Assembly (NCBI RefSeq): GCF_004364935.1
Contig: NZ_SOBT01000008.1
Coordinates: forward strand, 1,925,534 to 1,989,533
Reading direction: 5' to 3'
Origin: Panacagrimonas perspica
GTDB taxonomy: Bacteria; Pseudomonadota; Gammaproteobacteria; Nevskiales; Nevskiaceae
DNA: 64,000 bases
Made by a program: the position numbers and the translations under genes. Positions within the stretch are counted from its first letter, which is position 1; each line of letters opens with the position of its first letter. Positions 50,158 to 59,500 of the stretch are shown here, in pieces. Under the pieces are notes generated by a model. It was not told the origin of the DNA, made no database searches, and saw nothing but the letters and a program-made list of their open reading frames with translations.

Positions 50158-51270
50158 TCAGGTGCGGACGACGGGTTCCACGAGCTGCGCCAGCAGCTGG
50201 GTGCGCGATCGCACGCCGGCTTTCATGAAGATCGAGCGCAGGTGGTTCTCGACCGTGCGCAGGCTCAGGTCGAGCTCACACGCCACATCGACGTTGCGCA
50301 GGCCGCGGACGACCCGGCGCGTGACGTCGAGTTCGCGCGCGGTCAGCCGGGCACCCTGCGCCCAGCGTTCCAGGGTGGGCACGGCGAGCGGCGGCGTCAC
50401 ACGCAAGTGGAACCTGTGTCCCGTGGCGTCGCCCTCGACGCCGGTCACGCACAAGTGGCCACCACCGACCACGCCTCGAATGCCCAGATCCGACAGCATC
50501 GCGCTCCAGCCGCCGTCGATCCGCACGTCGCCGCGGACCCGCCGCAGCGCGTCCAGCAACGCCGGGAAACAGAGCGAGCCGCGAGTCGGCGCCGACGCGA
50601 CGGCGGCCGTGATCTCCGTCAGCTCCAGCAGACGCGCATCCGACGCGAAACGCAGGCTCCATTCCCGCTCGCGCGCCGTCGTCTCGGCGGCCTCGTCGAG
50701 ACGGGACCGGAAGCACATGCGCTCGACGCTCGCGTGGAAGGCCGGCGCCAGCGCATCGGCCTGTTCGAGTTCGAACGAGAAATCGCGGCCCGAACGCGGC
50801 CGATGGAAGCCGAGCACGACCACGCGCGAGGGATCGAACTCCGGCCGCACCATCAGTCCGAACACGTGCTGCACGTCGATCGCGCGCAGGAACTCGTTGT
50901 AGTACTCGGTGCCCAGCAGCGCGCCGCTCGTGCATCGATCCGACAGCCGAACCACCTTGTGGACATTGGGCGCCAGGGCGCGCGGATCGCACAGGCCGAA
51001 GCTGGGCGCGCACACCGGATCGAGATCGACGAAGTGCGCGCTGTAATCCGCGATGGCGCGGATCGGCATGCGGATCTGCGCCGCGCGACCCAGCAGCAGC
51101 TTGTCGTCACCATCGCGGCGCATCTCGAATACGCAGCTGCTGCCGGCGTCGAAGAACCGTGTCAGACACGGCAGCACGTCGGTCGCGAGCTGGTCGAAGG
51201 TCTCGCAGGACAGGATGTGATTGGCCAGCGCCAGGCTCGGTGCGGTCGGTTTGTTCTCGCTCGGCGCCAT
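50158..51270 (-). CDS. LuxR-family transcriptional regulator
   Basis: The 370-residue protein ends in a LuxR/GerE helix-turn-helix: LTARELDVTRRVVRGLRNVD then LSLRTVENHLRSIFMKAGV (about 308–350). The preceding 300 residues hold a GAF/PAS-like sensor (SCVFEMRRDGDDKLLLG, DLDPVCAPSFGLCD) rather than an autoinducer domain or a response-regulator receiver. It probably senses a small molecule and controls neighbouring catabolic genes; the VOC and monooxygenase genes lie downstream on the same strand after 89 bp. The ligand is unknown. Confidence 0.86.
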   Translation of the reverse strand: MAPSENKPTAPSLALANHILSCETFDQLATDVLPCLTRFFDAGSSCVFEMRRDGDDKLLLGRAAQIRMPIRAIADYSAHFVDLDPVCAPSFGLCDPRALAPNVHKVVRLSDRCTSGALLGTEYYNEFLRAIDVQHVFGLMVRPEFDPSRVVVLGFHRPRSGRDFSFELEQADALAPAFHASVERMCFRSRLDEAAETTAREREWSLRFASDARLLELTEITAAVASAPTRGSLCFPALLDALRRVRGDVRIDGGWSAMLSDLGIRGVVGGGHLCVTGVEGDATGHRFHLRVTPPLAVPTLERWAQGARLTARELDVTRRVVRGLRNVDVACELDLSLRTVENHLRSIFMKAGVRSRTQLLAQLVEPVVRT

Positions 51271-51330
51271 CGTCAGGTCCGGATGAAACGTCCGGCGAAC
51301 GTTAAATCAAGCCCGGGACGAGTGCATCAC

Positions 51331-51398
51331 CGTAGCCCGGGTGAAACCCGGGGTCGCGCTCCGTTTTCGAGGGGAACCCCGGGTTTCACCCGGGCTAC
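51331..51398. repeat. TAGCCCGG double-hairpin repeat, copy 8
   Basis: CGTAGCCCGGGTGAAACCCG and its reverse complement CGGGTTTCACCCGGGCTAC. The right arm contains, on the minus strand, the TAG stop codon of the following hydrolase gene (51395–51397). Confidence 0.9.
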
Positions 51399-52285
51399 AG
51401 ATGACGTACGAAGAAATCCCGCGCCGCGCCGCTGCTGTCCGCGAACCGGTCGAGATACGGGATGTAGTGATCCCCGGGAATGACGAGCAGTTCCTTGGGC
51501 TCGCGTGCCGCATAGAACGCGCGCAGCGCGATGTCCGTCGCCGTGATGCGGTCTTCCTCGGCGACGATCATCAGCAGCGGGGTCGGACTGATGCGCGGCA
51601 TCCACGGCATCGCCTCGTATTCCTGCCGCAGGTCCAGCGAGTTCACCGTGAGCCGGTTCGGCCAGGGCGCGCCGCGCGTCCGCACGTAATGATCGAAGTA
51701 GCGATGGCTCATGCGCGTTGTCGTGTCCCCGGGCTTTTCCGGGTCGTCTTCGCAGACGGTGACGATGCGCGACGCCGCACCCGACGCCCGCTCCCACCGG
51801 TCCTGCTCCAGCATCTTGCGGTACTCGATCCGGGCTTCCGCGGACATCGCCTTCTGGGTGCTCTCGAACGCGCTGATGTAGGGAACCTGGCTGACCACCG
51901 CCTTCACGCGACGGTCCAGCGCCGCTGCCATCAGCACCAGCCCGCCGGTGTAGCTCGTACCCCAGATGCCGATGCGCTGCGGATCGATCTCGGGACGCGA
52001 CTGCGCGAACGTGATGGCGTGGCCGTAATCGCGCCGCTGCGCGACCGGATCGATCTCGTCGCGCGGCGTGCCGTCGCTGGCACCGAGATTGCGGTTGTCG
52101 TAGACCAGTACGGCGAGGCCGGCGGCGACGAAGACCTCGGCGTAATCGTCGAGGCCCATTTCCTTGAGCGCGCTCAGGCCATGCGCCATCACGACGGCAG
52201 GACATGGACCGCTGGCGTTCGCCGGTACGTACAACCAGCCGCGCAGGGTCGTGCCGGCTGCGTCGAACGCGATGTCGGTGCGCAT
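51395..52285 (-). CDS. Alpha/beta hydrolase (dienelactone-hydrolase/peptidase-like)
   Basis: The 296-residue protein has an alpha/beta-hydrolase fold with the elbow IGIWGTSYTGGLVL (Ser about 110). Asp lies in VAEEDRITATD, His in IPGDHYIPYLD, and PAVVMAHGLSALKEMGLDDY forms the oxyanion region. It resembles X-Pro dipeptidyl-peptidase-like and acetyl-esterase-type proteins also called DLH. Its ATG overlaps the CmcJ-like gene stop by one base (TGATG), so it is the third gene of a tight operon. The stop codon is supplied by a TAGCCCGG repeat. The substrate is unknown. Confidence 0.86.
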   Translation of the reverse strand: MRTDIAFDAAGTTLRGWLYVPANASGPCPAVVMAHGLSALKEMGLDDYAEVFVAAGLAVLVYDNRNLGASDGTPRDEIDPVAQRRDYGHAITFAQSRPEIDPQRIGIWGTSYTGGLVLMAAALDRRVKAVVSQVPYISAFESTQKAMSAEARIEYRKMLEQDRWERASGAASRIVTVCEDDPEKPGDTTTRMSHRYFDHYVRTRGAPWPNRLTVNSLDLRQEYEAMPWMPRISPTPLLMIVAEEDRITATDIALRAFYAAREPKELLVIPGDHYIPYLDRFADSSGAARDFFVRHL

Positions 52286-53175
52286 CACCCGGCGCGCGGA
52301 TCGATCACCAGCGCGCGCACCTCGATGCTCTCGCGCGGCTGGAACTGCGCCGGCTGGTGCGGATGCCGGAAGCCCGTGTGCGGCGTGAAGCGCGTCGCCG
52401 AGGATTCGTCGGAGTCGAAACCCTTGAACACCAGCACCTCGTCGGCCTGCATCGCCGACGCGTAGTACCAGCGATGCGACGGGTTGTGCAGCAGCGAAAA
52501 GATTTCCCCGCTCAGGCGCGGCGCAGTCAGCTCGTCTTCCATGTAGTGCCGGATCGGCGTCGGCACGAGGTCCTCGGGCGCAACCGACAGGGCGTGGCAC
52601 AGCGCCAGCGGCAGGTCGACGACCGGTCCATGCAGCGGGCGCCACACGTTCACCAGCATCGTGCGCTTCGGCGCAGGCCCCTGGTAGCCGCGCTGCGCCA
52701 TGATCTCGCCGCCGCGGCGCAGACCCGAGGCCGCGGTGTAGTCGCCGTGCGCCATGTCCACCGGCGCGCGCACGCCCGCCTCGCCTCGTGCCGCGCGACC
52801 GACGCTGCGCACGTTGTGGTCGAAGATGAAGACCTCGGCGGCGCCGGTCAGCGCCTTCAGGTACGCCTCCATCTCGCCGTAGTAGATCGCCTTGACCTTC
52901 GCGTCGTCGAAGAAATCGCGGAACGGCGAGACCTGCTGGCGGAACACGAAACCGTCGCGCTGCAGATCGAGCGAGTCGGCGATCTCGCGGCAATCGGCGA
53001 TGTGGCAGGGGTAATAGGTCTTCGGAGGACCTTCGGGTTCGCGCCCGCTCGATGGCGGCCACACGGTGTACTGCGCGTCGATCGCGCCTTCCGTCAGATA
53101 CGCCAGCGGCGCGTCGACGCCGGCCAGCGGGGCCGCTTCGCGGCGGGAAGAAGCATGCAACGTGGAAGTGTTCAT
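52285..53175 (-). CDS. CmcJ/NvfI-family putative oxygenase, copy A
   Basis: The 296-residue protein belongs to the CmcJ/NvfI/EfuI group, whose known members include a cephamycin 7-alpha-methoxylation component and a fungal Fe(II)/2-oxoglutarate-type oxygenase. Visible motifs are FDHNVRSVGR, the H-x-D of MAHGDYTAAS (about 138–147), VNVWRPLHGPVVDLPLALC, a later His in NPSHRWYYAS (about 232) and the Arg in PRESIEVRALVI. H-x-D and His are the expected iron ligands. The ATG at 53175 overlaps the GFA stop (ATGA), giving a GFA–CmcJ–hydrolase operon. The substrate is unknown. Confidence 0.82.
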   Translation of the reverse strand: MNTSTLHASSRREAAPLAGVDAPLAYLTEGAIDAQYTVWPPSSGREPEGPPKTYYPCHIADCREIADSLDLQRDGFVFRQQVSPFRDFFDDAKVKAIYYGEMEAYLKALTGAAEVFIFDHNVRSVGRAARGEAGVRAPVDMAHGDYTAASGLRRGGEIMAQRGYQGPAPKRTMLVNVWRPLHGPVVDLPLALCHALSVAPEDLVPTPIRHYMEDELTAPRLSGEIFSLLHNPSHRWYYASAMQADEVLVFKGFDSDESSATRFTPHTGFRHPHQPAQFQPRESIEVRALVIDPRAG

Positions 53176-53609
53176 TGACCGAAGGTTCCGTCCGGGTAGT
53201 CGGAGTGACAGGTGATGTTGGCGGGCAAGGTCAGCCAGGGCTGACCGCTGGAGCACCAGATCGCGAAGCTCGGCTGCAGCGAGGACTTGTCGTCCAGCGT
53301 GCCGCCCATCATCGAGCGGATCTCCGGATATCGATCCAGCGTGATCGATACCGCGGAGCCGCAGGTTGCGCAGAAGTGGCGACGCAGCGCGCCGTCGCCG
53401 GACTCGCGGCTCTCGTACGTGCTGAGCCGGCCCTCGATGGTCACCGCTTCCATCGGGAAGACGACGCCGATCAGGAAGGCGGAACCCGACTGGCGCTGAC
53501 AGCGCTCGCACTGGCACAGCCCGACGCTTGAGGGGCGGCCTTCGAAGCGGTAGGTGACGGCGCCGCACAGGCAACGTCCCGTTCCTCCTTCGTTCTGCTG
53601 CTGTTGCAT
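53172..53609 (-). CDS. GFA family (CENP-V/GFA domain) protein
   Basis: The 145-residue protein has the zinc-binding pattern of glutathione-dependent formaldehyde-activating enzyme: GRCLCGAVTYRFEG, CQCERCQRQSGSAF and HFCATCGSAVSITLD. Known Gfa speeds formation of S-hydroxymethylglutathione, though most GFA-domain proteins are uncharacterised. The ATG at 53609 follows GGAG. It is the first gene of the GFA–CmcJ–hydrolase operon and is divergent from a LysR regulator across 98 bp. If the CmcJ-like oxygenase demethylates its substrate and releases formaldehyde, GFA would remove it; that is inference. Confidence 0.87.
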   Translation of the reverse strand: MQQQQNEGGTGRCLCGAVTYRFEGRPSSVGLCQCERCQRQSGSAFLIGVVFPMEAVTIEGRLSTYESRESGDGALRRHFCATCGSAVSITLDRYPEIRSMMGGTLDDKSSLQPSFAIWCSSGQPWLTLPANITCHSDYPDGTFGQ

Positions 53610-53707
53610 GGCCTGCTCCGGCGTCGGCGATGAGGCGACCCTACACGCTGCGGCGTGGCTCAACATCGGCTTTCTTCTTCATGTTCCGTTAACTTATCCT
53701 TCACGAT

Positions 53708-54619
53708 ATGGGCGACCCCAGTTTCGACGGCCTGTCGGCGTTCCTCTCGGTGGAGCAGCACCGCAGCTTCACGCGGGCAGCGCGCGCACTCGGCGTGAGC
53801 ACCGCCGCAATCAGCCAGACGATCCGCCGACTGGAGCAGCGCCTCGGTGTTCCGTTGTTCCAGCGCACCAGCCGGCAGGTCGCACTTACCGAAGCCGGAC
53901 AAGCCTTCCACGCACGCGTGCGGCCGGCGGCGGAGCAGATCGCCGAGGCGCTCGAAGCGCTGAACCTGTTTCGCGGCCGGCCGGTGGGACATCTGCGGCT
54001 GACCGCGCCGCGTATCGCGCTGCCGCTGGTGGTCGAACCCATCGTCGCGCAGTTCCGCCGCAACTTTCCGCAGATCTCCATCGACGTGCGCGCCGACGAC
54101 GCCATCGTCGACCTGCAGGCCAAGGGCCTCGATGCCGGCATCCGTTTCGGCGACAGCGTGGACAACGACATGGTCGCAATCCGGCTGACGCGCGACGTCA
54201 CCTGGCGCGTGTACGCAGCACCCGACTATCTCGAACGATGCGGCACGCCCGCCAAGCCCGAGGACCTGGCGACGCACGAGTGCATCCAGTACCGCTTTCC
54301 GACCTCCGCTGCGCTGCAGCGATGGGAGTTCATGAAAGGAGCGCGCCTCGTGCACGCACCGCTACGCGAGACCATCGCCGTCAGCGACAGCCTCTCGCTG
54401 TTGTCGATGGCGCTGCGAGGCGCCGGCCTGATCTACGCCGCCGACCTGTCGATCGCGGCGGACATCGCGGCCGGACGGCTGGTCGCCGTGGTGCCGAAAG
54501 TCACGCGTCGCACGCCGGGTTTCTTCCTGTATTTCCCCAAGCGCATGCAGTCGCAGACCAAGCTGCGTGCGTTCATCGACACGGCGGTGCGGTTGCGCGA
54601 AACGCGGTCGCAGGCATAA
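53708..54619 (+). CDS. LysR-family transcriptional regulator
   Basis: The 303-residue protein has the N-terminal winged helix-turn-helix (FLSVEQHRSFTRAARALGVS, then AISQTIRRLEQRLGVPLFQR) and a periplasmic-binding-protein-like effector domain. The wording GIRFGDSVDNDMVAIRLT and a C-terminal Phe-rich FFLYFPKRMQSQ fit the CrgA/AaeR-like group. It is divergent from the GFA–CmcJ–hydrolase operon and upstream of a second CmcJ-like gene, so it probably controls one or both. The 98-bp gap contains GTTAAC and a T-rich stretch but no clear T-N11-A operator. Confidence 0.9.
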   Translation: MGDPSFDGLSAFLSVEQHRSFTRAARALGVSTAAISQTIRRLEQRLGVPLFQRTSRQVALTEAGQAFHARVRPAAEQIAEALEALNLFRGRPVGHLRLTAPRIALPLVVEPIVAQFRRNFPQISIDVRADDAIVDLQAKGLDAGIRFGDSVDNDMVAIRLTRDVTWRVYAAPDYLERCGTPAKPEDLATHECIQYRFPTSAALQRWEFMKGARLVHAPLRETIAVSDSLSLLSMALRGAGLIYAADLSIAADIAAGRLVAVVPKVTRRTPGFFLYFPKRMQSQTKLRAFIDTAVRLRETRSQA

Positions 54620-54621
54620 CC

Positions 54622-54690
54622 CGTAGCCCGGGTGAAACCCGGGGTAGCGCTCGATATACGAGACAAACCCCGGGTTTCACCCGGGCTACG
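54622..54690. repeat. TAGCCCGG double-hairpin repeat, copy 9
   Basis: CGTAGCCCGGGTGAAACCCG and reverse complement, with GGGGTAGC/AAACCCC extending the stem. It follows the LysR stop codon by 2 bp. Confidence 0.9.
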
Positions 54691-54794
54691 TCGACGTCGT
54701 CCATCCGGGCGCATCCCTCAGGGCCCGACGCAGGTCCATCCCGGTTTCACAGCCGTTATCGTTGTCGTCGCATCGACAACGCAGGACGCAGGGC

Positions 54795-55628
54795 ATGACA
54801 CAGACTCACCTCCGGCGCGGCATCGAGTTCGTGGAAGCGGAACTACCTTACCTCGCGCCTTCGGACACGCCGCCCTACCGCTACACCTACGACCCGCCCC
54901 CGGGTGTAGCCAAGGAAGTCGGCGAACTCGATCACCGTCGCACGCGCATCTGGAGCGGCTGGTCCGAAAGCAGCGCGCTGTCGCTCGACGTCCACGGCTT
55001 TTCCATCGGCACGCATCCGACGCCGTTCACGAGCTTCTACGATGCGGACGCCATCGAGCGCGACTACTACCCGGAAATGGAGCGCCTGGTGCTGGCGCAT
55101 ACCGGCGCACGCCGCGCGATCGTGTTCGACAAGAATGTGCGCCATGCGCCGAGCGCGGACACGCCGACGACGTTCCTCGGCCGGCCGGCGCGGCTGGTCC
55201 ACAACGATTACACGACGACCTCGGCGCCGCAGCGCCTGCGCGACCTGCTGGATCCGGCCGACGCGGAAGCCGCACTGCAACGCCGCTACGCCTTCATCAA
55301 CCTGTGGCGTCCCATCGTCGAGCCGCTGCGCGATGCGCCGCTCGCGCTGTGCGACGCGCGCAGCGTAGCGCCCGAGACGGTCGTCACCTCGGCGCTGATC
55401 TATCCCGATCGTCGCGGCGAGGTGTACCGGCTCACGTACAGCCCGCAGCATCGCTGGGTGTATTTCCCGGACATGCGCGTCGACGAGCTGATCTTCATCA
55501 AGTGCTACGACTCGCTCGAGGATGGCCGGGCGCGGTTCTCGGCGCACACCGCGTTCGACGATCCGAGCTGCCCTGCCGGGTCGCCGCCTCGGCAGAGCAT
55601 CGAGATCCGCACGCTGGTGATGTGGTGA
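54795..55628 (+). CDS. CmcJ/NvfI-family putative oxygenase, copy B
   Basis: The 277-residue protein is a paralogue of the gene at 52285–53175. The same motifs recur: IVFDKNVRHAP, the H-x-D of LVHNDYTTTS (about 134–143), FINLWRPIVEPLRDAPLALC, the later His in SPQHRWVYFPDMR (about 217) and PRQSIEIRTLV at the end. The likely iron ligands are kept, so both copies may be active on different substrates. AGGA precedes the ATG at 54795; a TTG 11 codons upstream is less likely. It lies on the plus strand, unlike copy A, with a LysR gene between them. Confidence 0.82.
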   Translation: MTQTHLRRGIEFVEAELPYLAPSDTPPYRYTYDPPPGVAKEVGELDHRRTRIWSGWSESSALSLDVHGFSIGTHPTPFTSFYDADAIERDYYPEMERLVLAHTGARRAIVFDKNVRHAPSADTPTTFLGRPARLVHNDYTTTSAPQRLRDLLDPADAEAALQRRYAFINLWRPIVEPLRDAPLALCDARSVAPETVVTSALIYPDRRGEVYRLTYSPQHRWVYFPDMRVDELIFIKCYDSLEDGRARFSAHTAFDDPSCPAGSPPRQSIEIRTLVMW

Positions 55629-55634
55629 CAAACC

Positions 55635-55702
55635 CGTAGCCCGGGTGAAACCCGCGGCTTCTCTCGACGGGCGAACGCAACCCGGGTTTCACCCGGGCTA
55701 CG
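55635..55702. repeat. TAGCCCGG double-hairpin repeat, copy 10
   Basis: CGTAGCCCGGGTGAAACCCG is followed by CGG (one mismatch), and the right arm is CCCGGGTTTCACCCGGGCTA. It sits between the converging CmcJ copy B and nitroreductase genes, touching the latter's stop. Confidence 0.88.
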
Positions 55703-55703
55703 G

Positions 55704-56375
55704 TTAGATTCCGCGGAACGTCGCGAACTGGTCCAGCGGGAGCCGGCGCGTGCGCAGGCTGTTCACCGGCGCATCCGGGTCGGCATAACCGATCGCCATG
55801 CCGCAGAACAGCATCAGTTCTTCCGGCGGCTGCAGGAATTCTGCGATCGTCTTCGGATAGACCGACCAGCACTCCTGCGGGCAGGAGTCCAGGCCGCGCT
55901 CGCGCAGCAGCAGCATCAGGGTCTGCAGGTACATCCCGAGGTCCGACCACTGCGGGCGGCCCATGCGACGGTCGACGTAGCAGAACAGAGCGGCCGGCGC
56001 GTCGAAGAACTGGAAATTGCGCGCGAACTGCCGCATGCGGCCGGCCTTGTCGGTGCGCGGTGTGCCCAGCAGCGCATACATCTCTTCGCCCACGGCGTAG
56101 CGCTCGGTGCGGTGCGGCTCCCACAGATCGGGCGGATAGATCTCGTACTCGGTGGGATCGCTGGTCGGCCCCGTTGCCAGGCGCTTCTGCATTCGCGCCT
56201 TCAGATCAGTCAGCGTGTCGCCGCCCAGCACGTACAGGCGCCAGGGCTGCAGATTGCCGCCCGAGGCGGAACGAGCCGCGAGTGCGACCGCCTCACGCAG
56301 CACCTCGCCCGAAACCGGGGTGTCTAGAAAGGCGCGCACGCTGCGGCGGGTATTGACGGCTTCGGTGACGTTCAA
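55704..56375 (-). CDS. Nitroreductase family protein
   Basis: The 223-residue flavoprotein starts with the FMN-binding signature NTRRSVRAFLDTPVSGEVL and continues with AARSASGGNLQPWRLYV and MYLQTLMLLLRERGLDSCPQ. This pattern fits oxygen-insensitive NAD(P)H nitroreductases and related dehalogenase/BluB-like enzymes. The start is probably a TTG at 56375, because GGAG lies seven bases before it and no ATG precedes the family N-terminus. Repeats flank it on both sides. The natural substrate is unknown. Confidence 0.84.
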   Translation of the reverse strand: MNVTEAVNTRRSVRAFLDTPVSGEVLREAVALAARSASGGNLQPWRLYVLGGDTLTDLKARMQKRLATGPTSDPTEYEIYPPDLWEPHRTERYAVGEEMYALLGTPRTDKAGRMRQFARNFQFFDAPAALFCYVDRRMGRPQWSDLGMYLQTLMLLLRERGLDSCPQECWSVYPKTIAEFLQPPEELMLFCGMAIGYADPDAPVNSLRTRRLPLDQFATFRGI

Positions 56376-56413
56376 GCGGGGCTCCGTGTGGCAAAGGGAA
56401 TCGTGACCGACAG

Positions 56414-56484
56414 CGTAGCCCGGGTGAAACCCGGGGTGGCCCTTCGAACCTCGGAAAACGGCCCCGGGTTTCACCCGGACTACG
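56414..56484. repeat. TAGCCCGG double-hairpin repeat, copy 11
   Basis: CGTAGCCCGGGTGAAACCCG on the left; the right arm CCCGGGTTTCACCCGGACTA has one mismatch. It lies in the divergent gap between the nitroreductase and mfd, unlike most copies, which follow a stop codon. Confidence 0.86.
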
Positions 56485-56550
56485 CCAATGCCGATGCCGG
56501 GCTGCCAAGCCACGTAAAATCCCCGGCTCGCCGTCCCGTTCCGCTGTCCG

Positions 56551-59500
56551 ATGTCTGAAAACGCGCTGCCCCTGCCCGAAACCGCGCTTGCCCTGCACGC
56601 GGTGGAGGTCGCGCTCGCGCGCAAATCCTCGGTGCTGGCCGTGGCGGGCAACGAACAGCAGGCGTACCGCATCGAATCGGCGCTGCGATTCTTCGCCTCC
56701 GGACGCATCCCGGTGCTGCACCTGCCGGACAACGAGACGCTTCCGTACGACCCGTTCTCGCCGCACCAGGAACTGCTGTCGGACCGCATGGCCGCGCTCA
56801 ACGCGCTGCCGGCGCTGGCGCAGGGCATCGTGCTGGTCACGGCCGATGCGCTGATCCAGCGCCTGCCGCCGCGCAGTTTTCTCGACGCGCGCTCGCTGAA
56901 CATCAGGGCCGGACAGAAGCTGGACGCGCATGCTTTCCGCGAACGGCTCGTCGCCGCCGGCTACGCCTCGGTCGGCGAAGTGCAGACCCAGGGCGAGTTC
57001 GCGGTGCGCGGCGCGATCATCGACCTCTATCCGATGGGCTCGAACGAGGCCTACCGCCTCGACCTGTTCGACGACGAGATCGAGTCGATCCGCACCTTCG
57101 ACCCGGAGACACAGCGCTCGACCGACAAGGTCGAAGCCGTGCGACTCCTGCCCGCGCGCGAATTCCCGATCGACAAGGAAGGCATCGAGACCTTCCGGCG
57201 CCGCTACCGCGAGTATTTCCCCGGCGACCCGGCGCGCTCGCGCATCTACGCCGAGATGAGTCGCGGGTTTCCGCCCGCGGGCATCGAGGCCTGGCTGCCG
57301 CTGTTCTTCGCCAGGACCGCGAGCCTCACCGATTACCTGCCGCCGGATATCGCGGTGCTGCCGCTGGCGGATCTGTCCGCCGCGCTGGCCGCGGACTGGG
57401 CGCAGATCGACGATCGCTTCGAGCGGCTGCGCGGAGACATCGAGCGACGGCTGATGAAACCGGCCGACCTGTTCATCGAGCCGTCGATCGCGCTCGAGGA
57501 ACTCGAATCGCTCGAGCAGGTGCCGCCCCCCACGATCCAGGCGCAGCCGTTGCCCAGCCAGGGCGAGCAGATCAAGCGCCACCTCGGCGCCACGACGAAT
57601 CGCGTGCTGTTCATCGCCGAGTCCGCCGGCCGCCGCGAAGCGTTGCTCGACTGGCTCAAGCCGCAGGGCATCCTGCCGCGACAGCACGACGGCTGGTCCT
57701 CGTTCGCCGACGACAAGAACAAGTACGGCATCACGCTGGGGCCCCTGCAGGACGGCCTCGAGTTCGAAGCGCTCGGCATCTCGCTGGTGGCCGAACCGCA
57801 GGTGTTCGGCCAGCGCGCGCCGGTGGAATCGCGCAAGCGCGCGAACAAGATCCGCGATCCCGAGACGATCCTGCGCGACTTGTCCGCGCTCGCCATCGGC
57901 TCGCCGGTCGTCCACATCCAGCATGGCGTGGGCCGCTATCGCGGCCTGCAGCGGCTCGAGGCCGGTGGCGTCGAAGCCGAGTACCTGGTGCTCGAATACG
58001 CGCCGCGCAGCGGCAGCAAGGAGCCGGACAAGCTGTACGTGCCGGTGGGGTCGCTGCAGCTGATCCATCGCTACACCGGCAGCGAGGAACAGTCCGCGCC
58101 GCTGCACAGCCTGGGCACCGAACGCTGGGGCAAGGCACAGGCCAAGGCGCGCGAGAAGGCCAACGACGTGGCCGCCGAGCTCCTGCAGATCCAGGCGCGT
58201 CGTGCGGCCAAGCAGGGCGTCGCGATCGACATCATCGACGACGACTACAAGCGTTTCTGCGAGGGCTTCCCGTTCACGACGACGGCCGACCAGCAGAAGG
58301 CGATCGACGCTGTGCTGGCGGACCTGTCCAGCGAACGTCCGATGGATCGCGTCGTCTGCGGCGACGTCGGCTTCGGCAAGACCGAGGTCGCGCTGCGCGC
58401 CTGCTTCGCGATGGCGCGCGCCGGCAAGCAGGTCTGCGTGCTCGCCCCCACGACACTGCTGGCACAGCAGCACGAGAAGAATTTCCGCGATCGGCTGGCC
58501 GACTGGCCGATCCGTGTCGGCGCGATGTCGCGCATGCGCACGACCAAGGAACAGAACGCGTCGCTCAAGGAGCTCGAGGAAGGCAAGCTCGACATCATCA
58601 TCGGCACGCATCGACTGCTGCAGCCGGACGTGAAGTTCAAGAACCTGGGCCTGGTGGTCGTCGACGAGGAGCATCGCTTCGGCGTGCGCCACAAGGAGCG
58701 CCTGAAAAACCTGCGCGCCGAGGTGGACCTGCTGACGCTCACGGCCACGCCGATCCCGCGCACGCTCAACATGAGCCTGTCGGGCCTGCGCGACATGTCG
58801 ATCATCGCCACGCCGCCGGCCTCGCGCATCGCGATCAAGACCTTCGTCGCCGAGTGGGATCGCAACCTGGTCATCGAGGCCTGCCAGCGCGAGCTGCGCC
58901 GCGGCGGCCAGATCTATTTCCTGCACAACGAGGTCGCGAACATGGAGAAGTTCGCGCGCGACGTGCAGGAGATGGTGCCCGAGGGCCGCGTGCGCTTCGC
59001 CCACGGCCAGATGCGCGAGCGCGAACTCGAGCAGGTGATGCTCGACTTCTATCACCAGCGCTTCGACATCCTGGTGTGCTCGACGATCATCGAATCCGGT
59101 ATCGACGTGCCCACCGCCAACACCATCCTGATCGATCGCGCCGACCACCTGGGCCTGGCACAGCTGCACCAGCTGCGTGGCCGCGTCGGCCGCTCGCATC
59201 ACCGCGCCTACGCCTACCTGCTGGTGCCGTCCAAGCGTGCGCTGACACCCGACGCCGAGAAGCGGCTCGAAGCCATCGAGACGCTCGGCGATCTCGGCTC
59301 GGGCTTCGCGCTGGCCACGCACGATCTCGAGATCCGCGGCGCTGGCGAACTGCTGGGCGAAGACCAGTCGGGCCAGATCGAGGAAGTGGGCTTCACGATG
59401 TATGCCGAACTGCTGGCCCGCGCGGTCAAGGCGATCCAGCGCGGCAAGCTCGACGACGCGCCATTCGGCCTGGCCGCCTGCGAGGTGGACATGGGCGTCT

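Noticed and set aside
47660-50902. Open frame of 1080 codons antisense to the monooxygenase, VOC and LuxR genes
   Set aside because: It spans three well-supported genes on the other strand and shows no motif.
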